A stretch of DNA of 64,000 bases from Chersky-840 sp036511675 (lineage in GTDB: Bacteria > Actinomycetota > Acidimicrobiia > Acidimicrobiales > UBA8190), in NCBI GenBank assembly GCA_036511675.1, contig DATCBU010000013.1, positions 26,023 to 90,022 of the forward strand, read 5' to 3'. The notes beneath the pieces were generated by a model. That model saw nothing but the letters and a program-made list of their open reading frames with translations. It ran no database searches and was not told the DNA's origin. The position numbers and the translations under genes are program-made. Positions 32,913-41,207 of the stretch are shown in pieces. The first letter of the stretch is position 1. Each line of letters starts with the position of its first letter.

Positions 32913-33720
32913 GCGCGGCCATGCGGCGCGTGGCCACCATCAGGCCGAGGCATCCCGTCACGAGGAGATAGGCCACGTGGCCGGCCAGGGACCACGACAC
33001 GATCCCCAGGTCGAGGCCACGCAGGAGGGCGACGCCCTGGTAGAGCGGCGTGCAGCGGATCACGGCCTGGAGCCAACCGGGGTAGACCGACAGCGGGTAG
33101 AAGGTGGCGGAGAACAGGAACAGCGGGATGAGGGCGAGCGACACCTTGTCGAAGTCCTGCCAGCTGCGCATGTAGGTGGTGGCCGCCATTCCGACGGCGG
33201 CGAAGGCGAAGCTGACGGCCATGGCCGCGGGGAGGCACAGGACGGCCCACGGCGACAGCACGTACCCGAGGCTGGCCATCACCACCAGAAACGCGGTCGA
33301 GTACACCGTGGCCCGCATGAGCGACCACGTCAGCTCGCCCAGGGCCACGTCACCGGGCCCCAGAGGGGTGGAGAGCACGGCGTCGTACGTCTTGGCGATC
33401 TTCAGCTTGAAGAACACGTTGAAGGTCGAGTCGAGGGTGGCGCCGTTCATGGCCGAGGACGCCAGGAGCCCGGGGGCGACATAGGCGGTGAAGGCGATGA
33501 TGTGCGGTCCCACGTGAATGGGGTGGACCAGCTTGCTCAACCCCACACCGATCGACAGCAGGTAGAAGAAGGGCTCGAAGAACCCCGACACGAAGAAGAT
33601 CCACGATCGTCGGTACACGAGGATGTTGCGCTCGACCAGGCGCCGGGCGCGGCGTGTCCCGAACAGCGCCACGGGCGCGATCCGAAGCGGCACTCCCCCC
33701 GGGGCCGAGACGTCGGTCAC
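32899..33720 (-). CDS. ABC-2 type permease (second permease of exporter)
   Basis: The 273-aa product has six membrane helices with the ABC-2 pattern. It begins LVERNILVYRRSWIFFVSGF, has YVAPGLLASSAMN after helix 2, and ends LFSATFYPLSVYPGWLQAVI and TPLYQGVALLRGL. These are DrrB-like. GTG 33720 overlaps the stop of the preceding permease gene (GTGA). It should pair with the other permease and the ATPase at 34547. The 3' end carries a 16-bp repeat. Confidence 0.9.
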   Translation of the reverse strand: MTDVSAPGGVPLRIAPVALFGTRRARRLVERNILVYRRSWIFFVSGFFEPFFYLLSIGVGLSKLVHPIHVGPHIIAFTAYVAPGLLASSAMNGATLDSTFNVFFKLKIAKTYDAVLSTPLGPGDVALGELTWSLMRATVYSTAFLVVMASLGYVLSPWAVLCLPAAMAVSFAFAAVGMAATTYMRSWQDFDKVSLALIPLFLFSATFYPLSVYPGWLQAVIRCTPLYQGVALLRGLDLGIVSWSLAGHVAYLLVTGCLGLMVATRRMAALLLP

Positions 33721-34532
33721 GTCACCAGCCTGCGCCGGTACGAGCGCTGGGCGAGCACGAATCCCACCACGGTGAGGGCGACCAGATAGCCCACATGGGC
33801 GCCGGCCGCCGACCACCGCAGATGGCCCAGCACCAGGCCCCGGCACAATGCCACGCCGTGGTAGAGCGGCGTGGCCTGGGCCAGGGGCTGCATCCAACCC
33901 GGCAGCAGGGCGATGGGGAAGAAGGTTCCCGAGAACAAAAACAGCGGGATCAGCCCGAAGCGGTAGATGGTGGAGAAGCCCGTGTCGTTCTGTTGGGCCG
34001 CGGCGAACGCCGCGATCGGTGCCGCGAAGGCCAACCCGGTGAGGATCCCGACAGGAATGGCGAGGATGGCCATGGCGGAGTGCACCGTCCCGAAGGCGGC
34101 CATGATCGCCAGGTAGATCGTGCTCACCATGAGCAGGCGCAGCGCGATCCAGGCAAGGTGTCCGACGAGCACGTCGAGGACGGTCAGGGGCGTAGCCAGC
34201 ATGGCGAAATAGGTACGCAGCCACTTGATGGCCGCCATGACCGGGTACATGGACTCATTCCCGCCGATCTGCATGGCCGTCGACGCCAACAACCCCGGTG
34301 CGATGAAGTCGAGGTAGCGCACGCCGTCGACAGAATGCTTGACCAGGGACCCGAGGCCCAGTCCCATGGCGGTCAGATACAACACGGGGTACAGGAAGCT
34401 GGTGGTGATCGACCCCCGCCACGTGCGCTTGTACTGGTACATCCAATAGCGCATGGACCGCACCCAGGTGGGCGACGAGCGGTGGTGTCGGGCCGTGGGG
34501 GGATGGGGTGTGGTGTCGGTGGTCGTCGTCAT
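33717..34532 (-). CDS. ABC-2 type permease (first permease of exporter)
   Basis: The 271-aa product is a paralogue-like partner of the next gene. YQYKRTWRGSITTSFLYPV precedes helix 1, FIAPGLLASTAMQIGG lies in the first half, and LIPLFLFSGTFFPIALLPGW with ATPLYHGVALCRGL in the second. A Thr-rich leader of about 20 residues precedes helix 1. ATG 34532 is 14 bases after the ATPase stop. Two distinct half-permeases fit a heterodimeric channel; the cargo is probably a hydrophobic drug or lipid by analogy to DrrAB. Confidence 0.9.
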   Translation of the reverse strand: MTTTTDTTPHPPTARHHRSSPTWVRSMRYWMYQYKRTWRGSITTSFLYPVLYLTAMGLGLGSLVKHSVDGVRYLDFIAPGLLASTAMQIGGNESMYPVMAAIKWLRTYFAMLATPLTVLDVLVGHLAWIALRLLMVSTIYLAIMAAFGTVHSAMAILAIPVGILTGLAFAAPIAAFAAAQQNDTGFSTIYRFGLIPLFLFSGTFFPIALLPGWMQPLAQATPLYHGVALCRGLVLGHLRWSAAGAHVGYLVALTVVGFVLAQRSYRRRLVT

Positions 34533-34546
34533 CGTCGGGGCGCCGG

Positions 34547-35527
34547 TCAGTCGACCAGGGATCGGCCGGTCAGGCGGAGAAAGACGTCCTCGAGCGTCGA
34601 TCGGCGGATGAGGGTGCTGTCGGGGGCGAGCCCGAGCCGGTGGACCTCGGTGAGGGTGGCTTCGCCGTCGTCGATGTACAGCAGGAGGCGGTCGGGGAGG
34701 GCCTCGAAGCGCTCGGCCAGCCCTTCGAGGCGCGCCGCCACCGCGACTGTGTCGGTGTCGGGGTCGCGAAAGCGGAGCTCGAGCACCTCGCGTGTCGAGT
34801 ACCGGGTGATGAGCTCCCCGGGTGCACCCTCGGCGGCGAACCTGCCGCCGTCCATGACGGCGAGGCGGTCGCACAGCTGCTCGGCCTCGTCCATGTAGTG
34901 GGTGGTGATGATCTGGGTCACCCCTTGCTGCTTGAGCCGGTAGAGGCGGTCCCACAGCAAGTGCCGGGCCTGGGGGTCGAGCCCGGTGGTGGGCTCGTCG
35001 AGGATGAGGATCTCGGGGTCCGAGATGAGCGAGCGCGCGATGGTGAGGCGGCGCTTCATCCCTCCCGACAGCGGATCGACCTTGTCGTGGGCCCGATCGG
35101 CGAGCTGGGTGAAATCAAGGAGTTGCTCGGCCCGCTCGCGGATGACCCGACGGGGTAGGTCGAAGTAGCGGCCGTAGACCATCAGGTTGTCGAGGACCGT
35201 GAGCTCGAGGTCGAGGGTGTCCTCCTGGGGCACGATGCCGATGCGTCCCCGGATGCGCGATCCGTCGTGGGCCGGGTCCATGCCCAGTACCCGCAGCGTT
35301 CCCTCCGACACCGGTGACATGCAGGCGATCATCCGCATGGTCGAGGTCTTGCCGGCGCCATTGGGGCCGAGCAGCCCGTAGGACTCGCCCCGGCCGATCT
35401 CGAAGTCGATGCCGTCCACGGCGACGAAGTCGCCGAAGCGCTTGGTCAGCCCGCGTGCCACCACCAACGGGTCCGACCCCAGATCGGACGTGGACCGGCT
35501 CAGACGAGATGTTCCGGGCAGGGCCAC
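34547..35527 (-). CDS. DrrA-type ABC exporter ATPase
   Basis: The 326-aa ATPase has Walker A GPNGAGKT near 55-62, Q-loop VPQEDTLDLELTV, signature LSGGMKRR near 154-161, Walker B LILDEPTTGLDP and switch His ITTHYMDEAE. A C-terminal extension of about 80 residues ending LEDVFLRLTGRSL is typical of DrrA/CcmA-type ATPases. First gene of the operon with two permeases. An N-terminal tail of about 20 residues before VVARGLTKRFG may include a false start. Confidence 0.95.
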   Translation of the reverse strand: MALPGTSRLSRSTSDLGSDPLVVARGLTKRFGDFVAVDGIDFEIGRGESYGLLGPNGAGKTSTMRMIACMSPVSEGTLRVLGMDPAHDGSRIRGRIGIVPQEDTLDLELTVLDNLMVYGRYFDLPRRVIRERAEQLLDFTQLADRAHDKVDPLSGGMKRRLTIARSLISDPEILILDEPTTGLDPQARHLLWDRLYRLKQQGVTQIITTHYMDEAEQLCDRLAVMDGGRFAAEGAPGELITRYSTREVLELRFRDPDTDTVAVAARLEGLAERFEALPDRLLLYIDDGEATLTEVHRLGLAPDSTLIRRSTLEDVFLRLTGRSLVD

Positions 35528-35571
35528 GACATGTCAACCTACCCGCGCCTCACGGACCCTCTCGGGGGCAA

Positions 35572-35958
35572 TCAGTCCGACACGAGTGCGAGTGCACGTG
35601 TCGCCACGTCCATGCGCGAGGTGGCCGTCATCCGGGCAGCCCGTTGCAGCAGGCCGTCCATGTAGACCGCCAGGCTGATGGTGGCGGCGACAGGGTCGGC
35701 CACGAGCAGGGGCACCGGTTCGGTGCGCTCGTCGAGACCCGACGCCCGCAGCAGCGCGCTACGCAACTGGAGCATGGCGTCGCGGGCGGTCTCCACACGG
35801 ATCCGGCCACGACGCATCCACAGGCTCAGGCCCAGCGGCACGGTGAGGTTGCCCTGGGCGAGGTCCTCGGATTCGAGGTCGGCGAGGCCCAGCATCGCCT
35901 CGTGGGCGAAGCGTTCGACAGATTCCTCCTCCACGACCTCGAGCCGCACTCCCGACAC
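35572..35958 (-). CDS. Hypothetical protein, 128 aa
   Basis: AGGAGG lies 6 bases before GTG 35958. The product is mainly helical: EESVERFAHEAMLGLADLE, then a Trp/Arg segment (LSLWMRRGRIRVETARDAML), then VAATISLAVYMDGLLQRAAR. The last is moderately hydrophobic but not clearly membrane-spanning. No motif recognised. It lies 44 bp upstream of the exporter operon on the same strand, so a role as regulator or accessory is possible but not shown. Confidence 0.65.
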   Translation of the reverse strand: MSGVRLEVVEEESVERFAHEAMLGLADLESEDLAQGNLTVPLGLSLWMRRGRIRVETARDAMLQLRSALLRASGLDERTEPVPLLVADPVAATISLAVYMDGLLQRAARMTATSRMDVATRALALVSD

Positions 35959-36103
35959 CGGAACCTCCTGGTCAGCACGTCCGTTTGTCCTGGAAGTCAG
36001 TGTGGTCTCAAGGTGTAACAGGGTGGTGGACCTGGGTACATATCCTGGTCAGGGCGGTAAGGACCGTGATTGACTGGATACCCCGCTGGCGAAAGGAGCC
36101 GAC

Positions 36104-37120
36104 ATGCCCAGAGCAATCTGGACCGGGTCGCTGAGCTTCGGCTTGGTCAATGTGCCCGTCGGGCTGTTCTCCGCCACCGACGACAAAGCGATCCACTTCA
36201 ACCAGTTCCAGGCCGGGACTTCGGACCGGATCCGCCAGAAGCGTGTCAACGAGCGCACCGGCGACGAGGTCGAGTACGCGGACGTCGTCAAGGGCTACGA
36301 CCTGGGAGGGGGGGAGTACGTCATCGTCACCCCCGAAGAGCTCGAGTCGGTGGAGCCGGGGCGCTCCCGGACTATCGAGATCACCGACTTCGTCGATCTC
36401 GACGTCATCGACCCCATCTACTTCAAGTCGACCTACTACCTCGGCCCCCAAGGCGACCAGGCCGTCCGCCCCTACGCGTTGTTGCGCGAGGCCATGGCCG
36501 AGGCCAACAAGGTGGCGGTGGCATCGCTGGTGCTGCGCACCAAGGAGCATCTCGTCACGATCAGGCCCACCCAGTCGGTCCTGGCCCTCGAGACCATGTA
36601 CTTCGCCGACGAGATCCGCGATCCGTTGACCGAGATCCCCAGCGTCCCCTCCGAGGTCGAATTCTCGGGCCGTGAGCTGAGCACCGCCAAGCTGCTGATC
36701 GAGTCCATGGCGAGTGCCTGGGACCCGGGCATCTACGAGGACGAGTACCGCAAGCGCGTCGAGGGGCTCATCGACGAGAAGCGCCAGGGCAAGGTCATCG
36801 TGACCGAACGCCCCGAGACCCAACCCACCAAGGTCGTGGACCTCATGGAGGCGTTGCAGGCCAGTGTGGAGGCAGCGCGGTCGCATCGACCGGGTGCGCA
36901 CATCGCCGATCCCGGCCTGCCGGGCAAGAGCCGGGCCAAGCGGCCCCCCAAGGGCGCCGAGGAACCCCCGTCGCCACAGGTGTCAGGTCTCAGCAAGTCG
37001 GAGCTGCAGTCCCGGGCCACCGCCCTCGGCATCCCGGGCCGCTCGAAGATGACCCGCGACGAGCTCGAGGCCGCCGTGGCCGGCGCCACCAAGCCCGCCA
37101 AGCGCCGCAAGGCGTCGTAG
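36104..37120 (+). CDS. ku: Ku-family DNA end-binding protein
   Basis: The 338-aa product begins AIWTGSLSFGLVNVPVGLFSA, the bacterial Ku signature, and has RVNERTGDEVEYADVVKGY, DPIYFKSTYYLGP and ELSTAKLLIESM. Homodimeric Ku encircles DNA ends and recruits LigD for non-homologous end joining. The C-terminal extension after about 265 is basic (KSRAKRPPKG, KPAKRRKAS) and contains a SAP-like segment, SGLSKSELQSRATALGI, an added DNA-binding tail. GAAAGGAG lies upstream of the ATG. No ligD is present in the window. Confidence 0.96.
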   Translation: MPRAIWTGSLSFGLVNVPVGLFSATDDKAIHFNQFQAGTSDRIRQKRVNERTGDEVEYADVVKGYDLGGGEYVIVTPEELESVEPGRSRTIEITDFVDLDVIDPIYFKSTYYLGPQGDQAVRPYALLREAMAEANKVAVASLVLRTKEHLVTIRPTQSVLALETMYFADEIRDPLTEIPSVPSEVEFSGRELSTAKLLIESMASAWDPGIYEDEYRKRVEGLIDEKRQGKVIVTERPETQPTKVVDLMEALQASVEAARSHRPGAHIADPGLPGKSRAKRPPKGAEEPPSPQVSGLSKSELQSRATALGIPGRSKMTRDELEAAVAGATKPAKRRKAS

Positions 37121-37183
37121 CCAGTACGACGTGCGGGCCCGAGCGCAGCGCCACTCGCCGGTGCCCCGGGTAAAAGCACACCA

Positions 37184-38218
37184 ATGACGATCGACCCCGC
37201 CTTTCGCTACGAGGGCATGAGCCCCAAGGCCTACGAGCACCCGGCGGACAGAGCCGCCACCGCGGCACTGAAGTCGATCCCCTTGATGGACCAGTTCGTC
37301 CGGCGCTTGTGTGACTTCGGGCACGAGCGGCGGATCCGGCAGGTGCTCCTGGGCAACGCCGTTCGGATAGGCCCGGACCAGGTTCCCGATCTGTGGGCCA
37401 GCTACACGAACTGCGCCTGGGTGCTCGACCTCGACAAGACGCCGGACCTGTACGTCACGCAGACCCCTGTCGTCAACGCCATGACCGTCGGTGCGCAGAA
37501 CCCGGTGGTGATCGTGTTCTCGTCGTTGGTGGGTTCCTACGAGCCGCTCGAGGTCCGCGCCGTGCTGGCGCACGAGCTCGGCCACGTGTTGTCCGAGCAC
37601 TACGCCTACACCACCGCGCTGTTGATCATCACCCAGGTCGTCCAAGGCGCGCTGCCCCGGTCGCTGTTCGCCGGCCTGCCCATCCGTGCCCTCTATCTGG
37701 CACTGCTCGAGTGGTCGCGTATGGCCGAGCTGTCGAGCGATCGGGCCGCCGCCCTCGTCCTCGGCGACCCGCTTCCAGTGTGCCGGATGCTCATGCGCAT
37801 GGCCGGTGGCGCGCTGCCGGGTATGAGCCTCGACGCCTTCATCGGGCAGGCCACCGAGTACGAGAACGAGGACGACATCTACTCCCGCCACACCCGTTTC
37901 TGGGAGGAGATCGGTCGGTCGCACCCGTTCGCCGTCCGTCGTGTGGGCCAACTCGTCAAATGGGTCAGTGAGGGGGAGTTCGACCCCATCCGGGCCGGGC
38001 ACTACGTCCGCCGCGGCCAGGAGCCTCCCCCTTCGGCCGAATTCGACGCCGCCGTCTCGCACTACGGCGACCGCTTCGTGGCCATGGTCGACCGCATGGG
38101 AGGAGGCGTGCAACGGGTGGCCGACCAGATCAGTGCCTGGCTCCGCGCTCGACAAGGCACGAGTGCGTCGTCGTCCGCCGACGACGACGCCGACTGGGAC
38201 GATCTCGAACCGGAATGA
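37184..38218 (+). CDS. M48-family zinc metalloprotease
   Basis: The 344-aa product has HELGH at 130-134 for zinc and catalysis, and a downstream AELSSDRAAA with Glu 182 as probable third ligand, the M48 pattern. VVNAMTVGAQNPVVIVFSSLV is the usual preceding segment. A hydrophobic stretch at about 143-175 may be a membrane hairpin, but no N-terminal anchor is seen, so the catalytic domain is cytoplasmic or membrane-associated. The tail is acidic. It follows ku after 63 bp on the same strand. Relatives (HtpX) handle membrane stress. Confidence 0.88.
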   Translation: MTIDPAFRYEGMSPKAYEHPADRAATAALKSIPLMDQFVRRLCDFGHERRIRQVLLGNAVRIGPDQVPDLWASYTNCAWVLDLDKTPDLYVTQTPVVNAMTVGAQNPVVIVFSSLVGSYEPLEVRAVLAHELGHVLSEHYAYTTALLIITQVVQGALPRSLFAGLPIRALYLALLEWSRMAELSSDRAAALVLGDPLPVCRMLMRMAGGALPGMSLDAFIGQATEYENEDDIYSRHTRFWEEIGRSHPFAVRRVGQLVKWVSEGEFDPIRAGHYVRRGQEPPPSAEFDAAVSHYGDRFVAMVDRMGGGVQRVADQISAWLRARQGTSASSSADDDADWDDLEPE

Positions 38219-38272
38219 GTGCTCGTTGCTTCGGAGGCGAGGCGACCGGCGTCGAATAGGGCGCCCGGAGTC

Positions 38273-38305
38273 GGACCGGAAAGGTCCGTGGCGGGAAAAC
38301 CACGG
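38273..38305. terminator. Overlapping small hairpins between convergent genes
   Basis: GGACC/GGTCC (38273-38287) with loop GGAAA and CCGTGG/CCACGG (38286-38305) share two bases, so only one can form at a time. They lie in the 141-bp spacer where the M48 and lipase genes converge. No T-tract. Confidence 0.25.
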
Positions 38306-38359
38306 TCGACCCAACCCCGGGCACTGCCACGACCCTACCCGACTCCCTCCCCGGTTCGT

Positions 38360-39688
38360 CTAGGGCGTCAGGGTGGCCACGTCGCCGGCCCGGCCGCACG
38401 TCGACGGGGGCGCGGTGGCGTGCAGACGGGCGACCATCCACTGGGCGATGGCGGTCACGGACACGTTCACCACAGTGTCATGTGTCGCCCCGGTGACGTG
38501 GAGGTAGTCGATGGTGTCTCCGATCGGACATGCCATCGAGGTGACGTAGGCGTCGGTCAGCGCCGGGGGCACGGTGGTGTCGGCCGTGCCCTGGACGACG
38601 AGCATGGGCGCGGACGTCTTGGTGCGGCCCGGGTCGTTCAACTTGGCGTGGGCGAGCACGACCGGATTCGTGGCCGCACCGGGTTGGAAGACCGATGTGG
38701 CGGTGAGATGACGCGACCCGATCGCCGAGATGAGCGCCGGGAGACATCCCGTGGTCACGACTGACGCCGCCACCGACGCTCCGGTCGGCGTGAACATGTC
38801 CGAGAGGGGGAGGTCGTGATAGGTCTTCGCCCAGGTGTAGGCGACGGGGATCGTGAACTCCAAGATCCCCTGGCCCACCGACGTGGTCACCACCCCCAGG
38901 ATGGTGCTGAGGCCCGTCGCCGGCGCGGCTGCCACCACACCCGCGATGTGGAGGTCGGGCGCGTAGGTCGGCGCCAGCTCGCCCGCGAACAACGCCGCCT
39001 GGCCCCCCTGGGAGTGTCCGTAGATCATCACCGTGCTCGAGGTGTGCAGGCCCGGTAACCGCTGGGCGGCGCGCGCCGCGTCGAGGACGCCCCGGCCTTC
39101 GCTCGCTCCCAGGAGGTAGGGGTGGACACCGGGCGTGCCGAGGCCCTCGTAGTCGGTGGCGGCGACCACGAACCCGGCTTTGAGGTAGTCGCTGAGCCCC
39201 GGCACCAGGTACGGCCCCACGCCCCCTTGGGACGTGAACAACGACGGGGCGCAGATTCCCGCGAACCCGGTCGTGCCGTGAGCCCATGACAGGATCGGGA
39301 ACCCACCCGGCGGTGCCGTGCCCCTCGGCACCACGATGTACCCGGATTCGGCGATGTCCTGGCCGTAGATCGAGCGCGAGTGGAACAGGATGCGCCACAC
39401 CGTGGCCCCGGCGGGCACGCCGGGAATCCCCGTGACCTTCTCGGTGCGGATGAGCGCCCCCGGCGCTCCGGCCGGAAGCGGGTCGGGCGGGGTGTAGAAG
39501 GCCGGGATGCCCGTGGCGCCGACGTCGGCGCGGACGACCTGGGGGGCACGGGGCCCAGCGGGCACTTTCGCGGTAGCGGTCACTTTCGGGCTGCTGCACG
39601 CGCCGAGGGCGACGGCGACAACGAGCACGAGAGCGCCGACACCAGGGGTCCCGACAGGCGCGCGGCGAAGTGAACGCAACGGAGACAT
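38360..39688 (-). CDS. Secreted lipase lipoprotein (secretory lipase family)
   Basis: The 442-aa product has a lipoprotein signal with lipobox LGAC near residue 31. It then has a hydrolase with SWAHGTTGFAG, YGHSQGGQAALFAGE (Ser near 224), a late VVQGTADTTVPP with Asp, and VTGATHDTVV with His. The pattern matches the secretory lipase family (PF03583). It is the last gene of the tat run, 49 bp after tatC. Despite that it carries a Sec-type lipoprotein signal without an Arg pair close to the hydrophobic core. Confidence 0.9.
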   Translation of the reverse strand: MSPLRSLRRAPVGTPGVGALVLVVAVALGACSSPKVTATAKVPAGPRAPQVVRADVGATGIPAFYTPPDPLPAGAPGALIRTEKVTGIPGVPAGATVWRILFHSRSIYGQDIAESGYIVVPRGTAPPGGFPILSWAHGTTGFAGICAPSLFTSQGGVGPYLVPGLSDYLKAGFVVAATDYEGLGTPGVHPYLLGASEGRGVLDAARAAQRLPGLHTSSTVMIYGHSQGGQAALFAGELAPTYAPDLHIAGVVAAAPATGLSTILGVVTTSVGQGILEFTIPVAYTWAKTYHDLPLSDMFTPTGASVAASVVTTGCLPALISAIGSRHLTATSVFQPGAATNPVVLAHAKLNDPGRTKTSAPMLVVQGTADTTVPPALTDAYVTSMACPIGDTIDYLHVTGATHDTVVNVSVTAIAQWMVARLHATAPPSTCGRAGDVATLTP

Positions 39689-39737
39689 CTTCCCCCTTCA
39701 GGTCCCGATTCTGGTGCGGCTCGGGGCGCTCAGGAGA

Positions 39738-40493
39738 CTATCCGGCAGCCCGTCGGTGCAACAGCCTCCCGATGACGATCGAGACCTCGTAGAAGACATA
39801 CAGCGGAACGGCCAGGGCCAGCATCGAGAAGGGGTCCCCGCTCGGGGTGATGACGGCCGCCACCGTCACGATCCCGACCAGGGCCCATCGACGCCAGGAG
39901 GCCAGTTTCGCCGGGCTCAACACGCCCACGAGCTCCAGGGCGACGAGGACCACCGGGAACTCGAAGGTGATGCCGAACACCGCCATGAGGGCCATCACGA
40001 GGCCCACGTACTTGTTGGGGTCGTAGATCTGCTGCAGGGTCGGTCCCCCCACGCTCCCGAGGAAGCGAAGGGCATGGGGAAGACTCACCAGCGCCAGCCA
40101 GGCACCGGCGCTGAAGAGGATGAGCGAGGCGGCCACGAAGGGCACGACATAGCGCTTCTCGTTGCTGCGTAGTCCTGGGGTCACGAAGCGCCATATCTGC
40201 CACAAGATGACGGGAGAGGCCAGAAACGCCCCGGCATACATGGCCACGTGGACCCGAAGGGTGAGGCCGTCGAGAGGACCTGTCACATACAGGCTGCAGT
40301 GGGGGCTGACGCGGCAGTACGGCGCTTGGAGCCAGTGCAGGATATGGGGATACACCACGAATGCCACGCTGCACGTCACGACCAGGGCGATCCCGGTCAC
40401 GAGCACCCTGCGCCGGAGCTCGGCCAGGTGCCCTCCGACGGACGTGGGCTCGGGAACCCGATGTCGGGCGCGATGCAGCGTGATGATGGACAT
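39738..40493 (-). CDS. tatC: Twin-arginine translocase subunit TatC
   Basis: The 251-aa membrane protein has HLAELRRRVLVTGIAL at the N-terminus, the conserved TatC start, with six predicted helices. Further blocks are ASPVILWQIWRFVTPGL, and FGITFEFPVVL with the conserved Glu, ending TPSGDPFSMLALAVPL. It binds Tat signal peptides at the membrane. The ATG at 40493 lacks a clear Shine-Dalgarno sequence and lies 21 bp after tatB, so it depends on coupling. Length is within the family norm. Confidence 0.95.
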   Translation of the reverse strand: MSIITLHRARHRVPEPTSVGGHLAELRRRVLVTGIALVVTCSVAFVVYPHILHWLQAPYCRVSPHCSLYVTGPLDGLTLRVHVAMYAGAFLASPVILWQIWRFVTPGLRSNEKRYVVPFVAASLILFSAGAWLALVSLPHALRFLGSVGGPTLQQIYDPNKYVGLVMALMAVFGITFEFPVVLVALELVGVLSPAKLASWRRWALVGIVTVAAVITPSGDPFSMLALAVPLYVFYEVSIVIGRLLHRRAAG

Positions 40494-40514
40494 GGGTGAT
40501 GGTAAAGACGATCG

Positions 40515-40973
40515 TCAGTTCATCAACGAGACGTCTGGCTCCGCCGCCACTTCCACCCGGGGAGCAAGGTGGGGGCGAGGGGCCACGGAGGAGTCGCCCG
40601 GCGCGAACGGGGGGTCACCCACGAAAGGCTGCTCGGTTGGCGACAGTCCGACGGGTGTCTGCGGCGCCGTGGCATCGACCGGATCGGCGTCAGCTGTCAC
40701 CATGACGGGCTCGGCACGAGAGGTCACACCGTGCTCGTCGGCCAGCCGGTCGAGCAAGGAGACGGGGGACCGCACCGCCCGGGCGATCTCCGTCGTCGAC
40801 GGCAGGTCGGGGAACGCGCCGCGTACTTCAGTCTCGAGATGCGCCCGCCACCGCGTGAACTCGCTCCACATCGCTCCGACCCGACGTGCCGCCGACGGCA
40901 ACTTGTCGGGCCCGAGCACGATGAGGGCGATCACGAGGATCATCAGCAGCTTGGGGGGACTGAGGAGGATCAT
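40515..40973 (-). CDS. tatB: Sec-independent translocase TatB-like protein
   Basis: The 152-aa product starts with a hydrophobic helix ending LIVLGPDKLPSAARRVGAM, the TatA/B signature with its hinge, then an amphipathic helix EFTRWRAHLETEVRG. The long acidic Pro-rich tail is TatB-like rather than TatA-like. GAAGGG precedes the ATG. It lies between tatA and tatC, an order usual in proteobacteria and less so in actinobacteria, where tatB is generally unlinked. Confidence 0.88.
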   Translation of the reverse strand: MILLSPPKLLMILVIALIVLGPDKLPSAARRVGAMWSEFTRWRAHLETEVRGAFPDLPSTTEIARAVRSPVSLLDRLADEHGVTSRAEPVMVTADADPVDATAPQTPVGLSPTEQPFVGDPPFAPGDSSVAPRPHLAPRVEVAAEPDVSLMN

Positions 40974-40997
40974 GACGATCCCTTCACTCGGCTCGGT

Positions 40998-41207
40998 CTA
41001 GGCCTGACCGCCGATGTGCGCACCCGTGGTGGCGTCAGTGTCCGATGACGTGGACGTGCCGTGTACCTCGTCCAGCCCCTTTTTGAATTCGGACCGCGCC
41101 GACCCCAGCGAGCGGGCCAGTTTCGGGATCTGTGTGCTCCCGAACAGCACGGCCACCACCACGACGAGGACGACGATTCCGTCCAACCCGAATATTTCAG
41201 CAAGCAT
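40998..41207 (-). CDS. tatA: Twin-arginine translocase subunit TatA
   Basis: The 69-aa product has a helix LDGIVVLVVVVAVLFGSTQI followed by PKLARSLGSARSEFKKGLDE, the TatA hinge and amphipathic helix. ATG 41207 follows AAAGGAG with an 8-base gap; an upstream in-frame start at 41261 lies inside the preceding gene. It overlaps the end of the diiron-protein gene by 11 bases. Confidence 0.93.
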   Translation of the reverse strand: MLAEIFGLDGIVVLVVVVAVLFGSTQIPKLARSLGSARSEFKKGLDEVHGTSTSSDTDATTGAHIGGQA

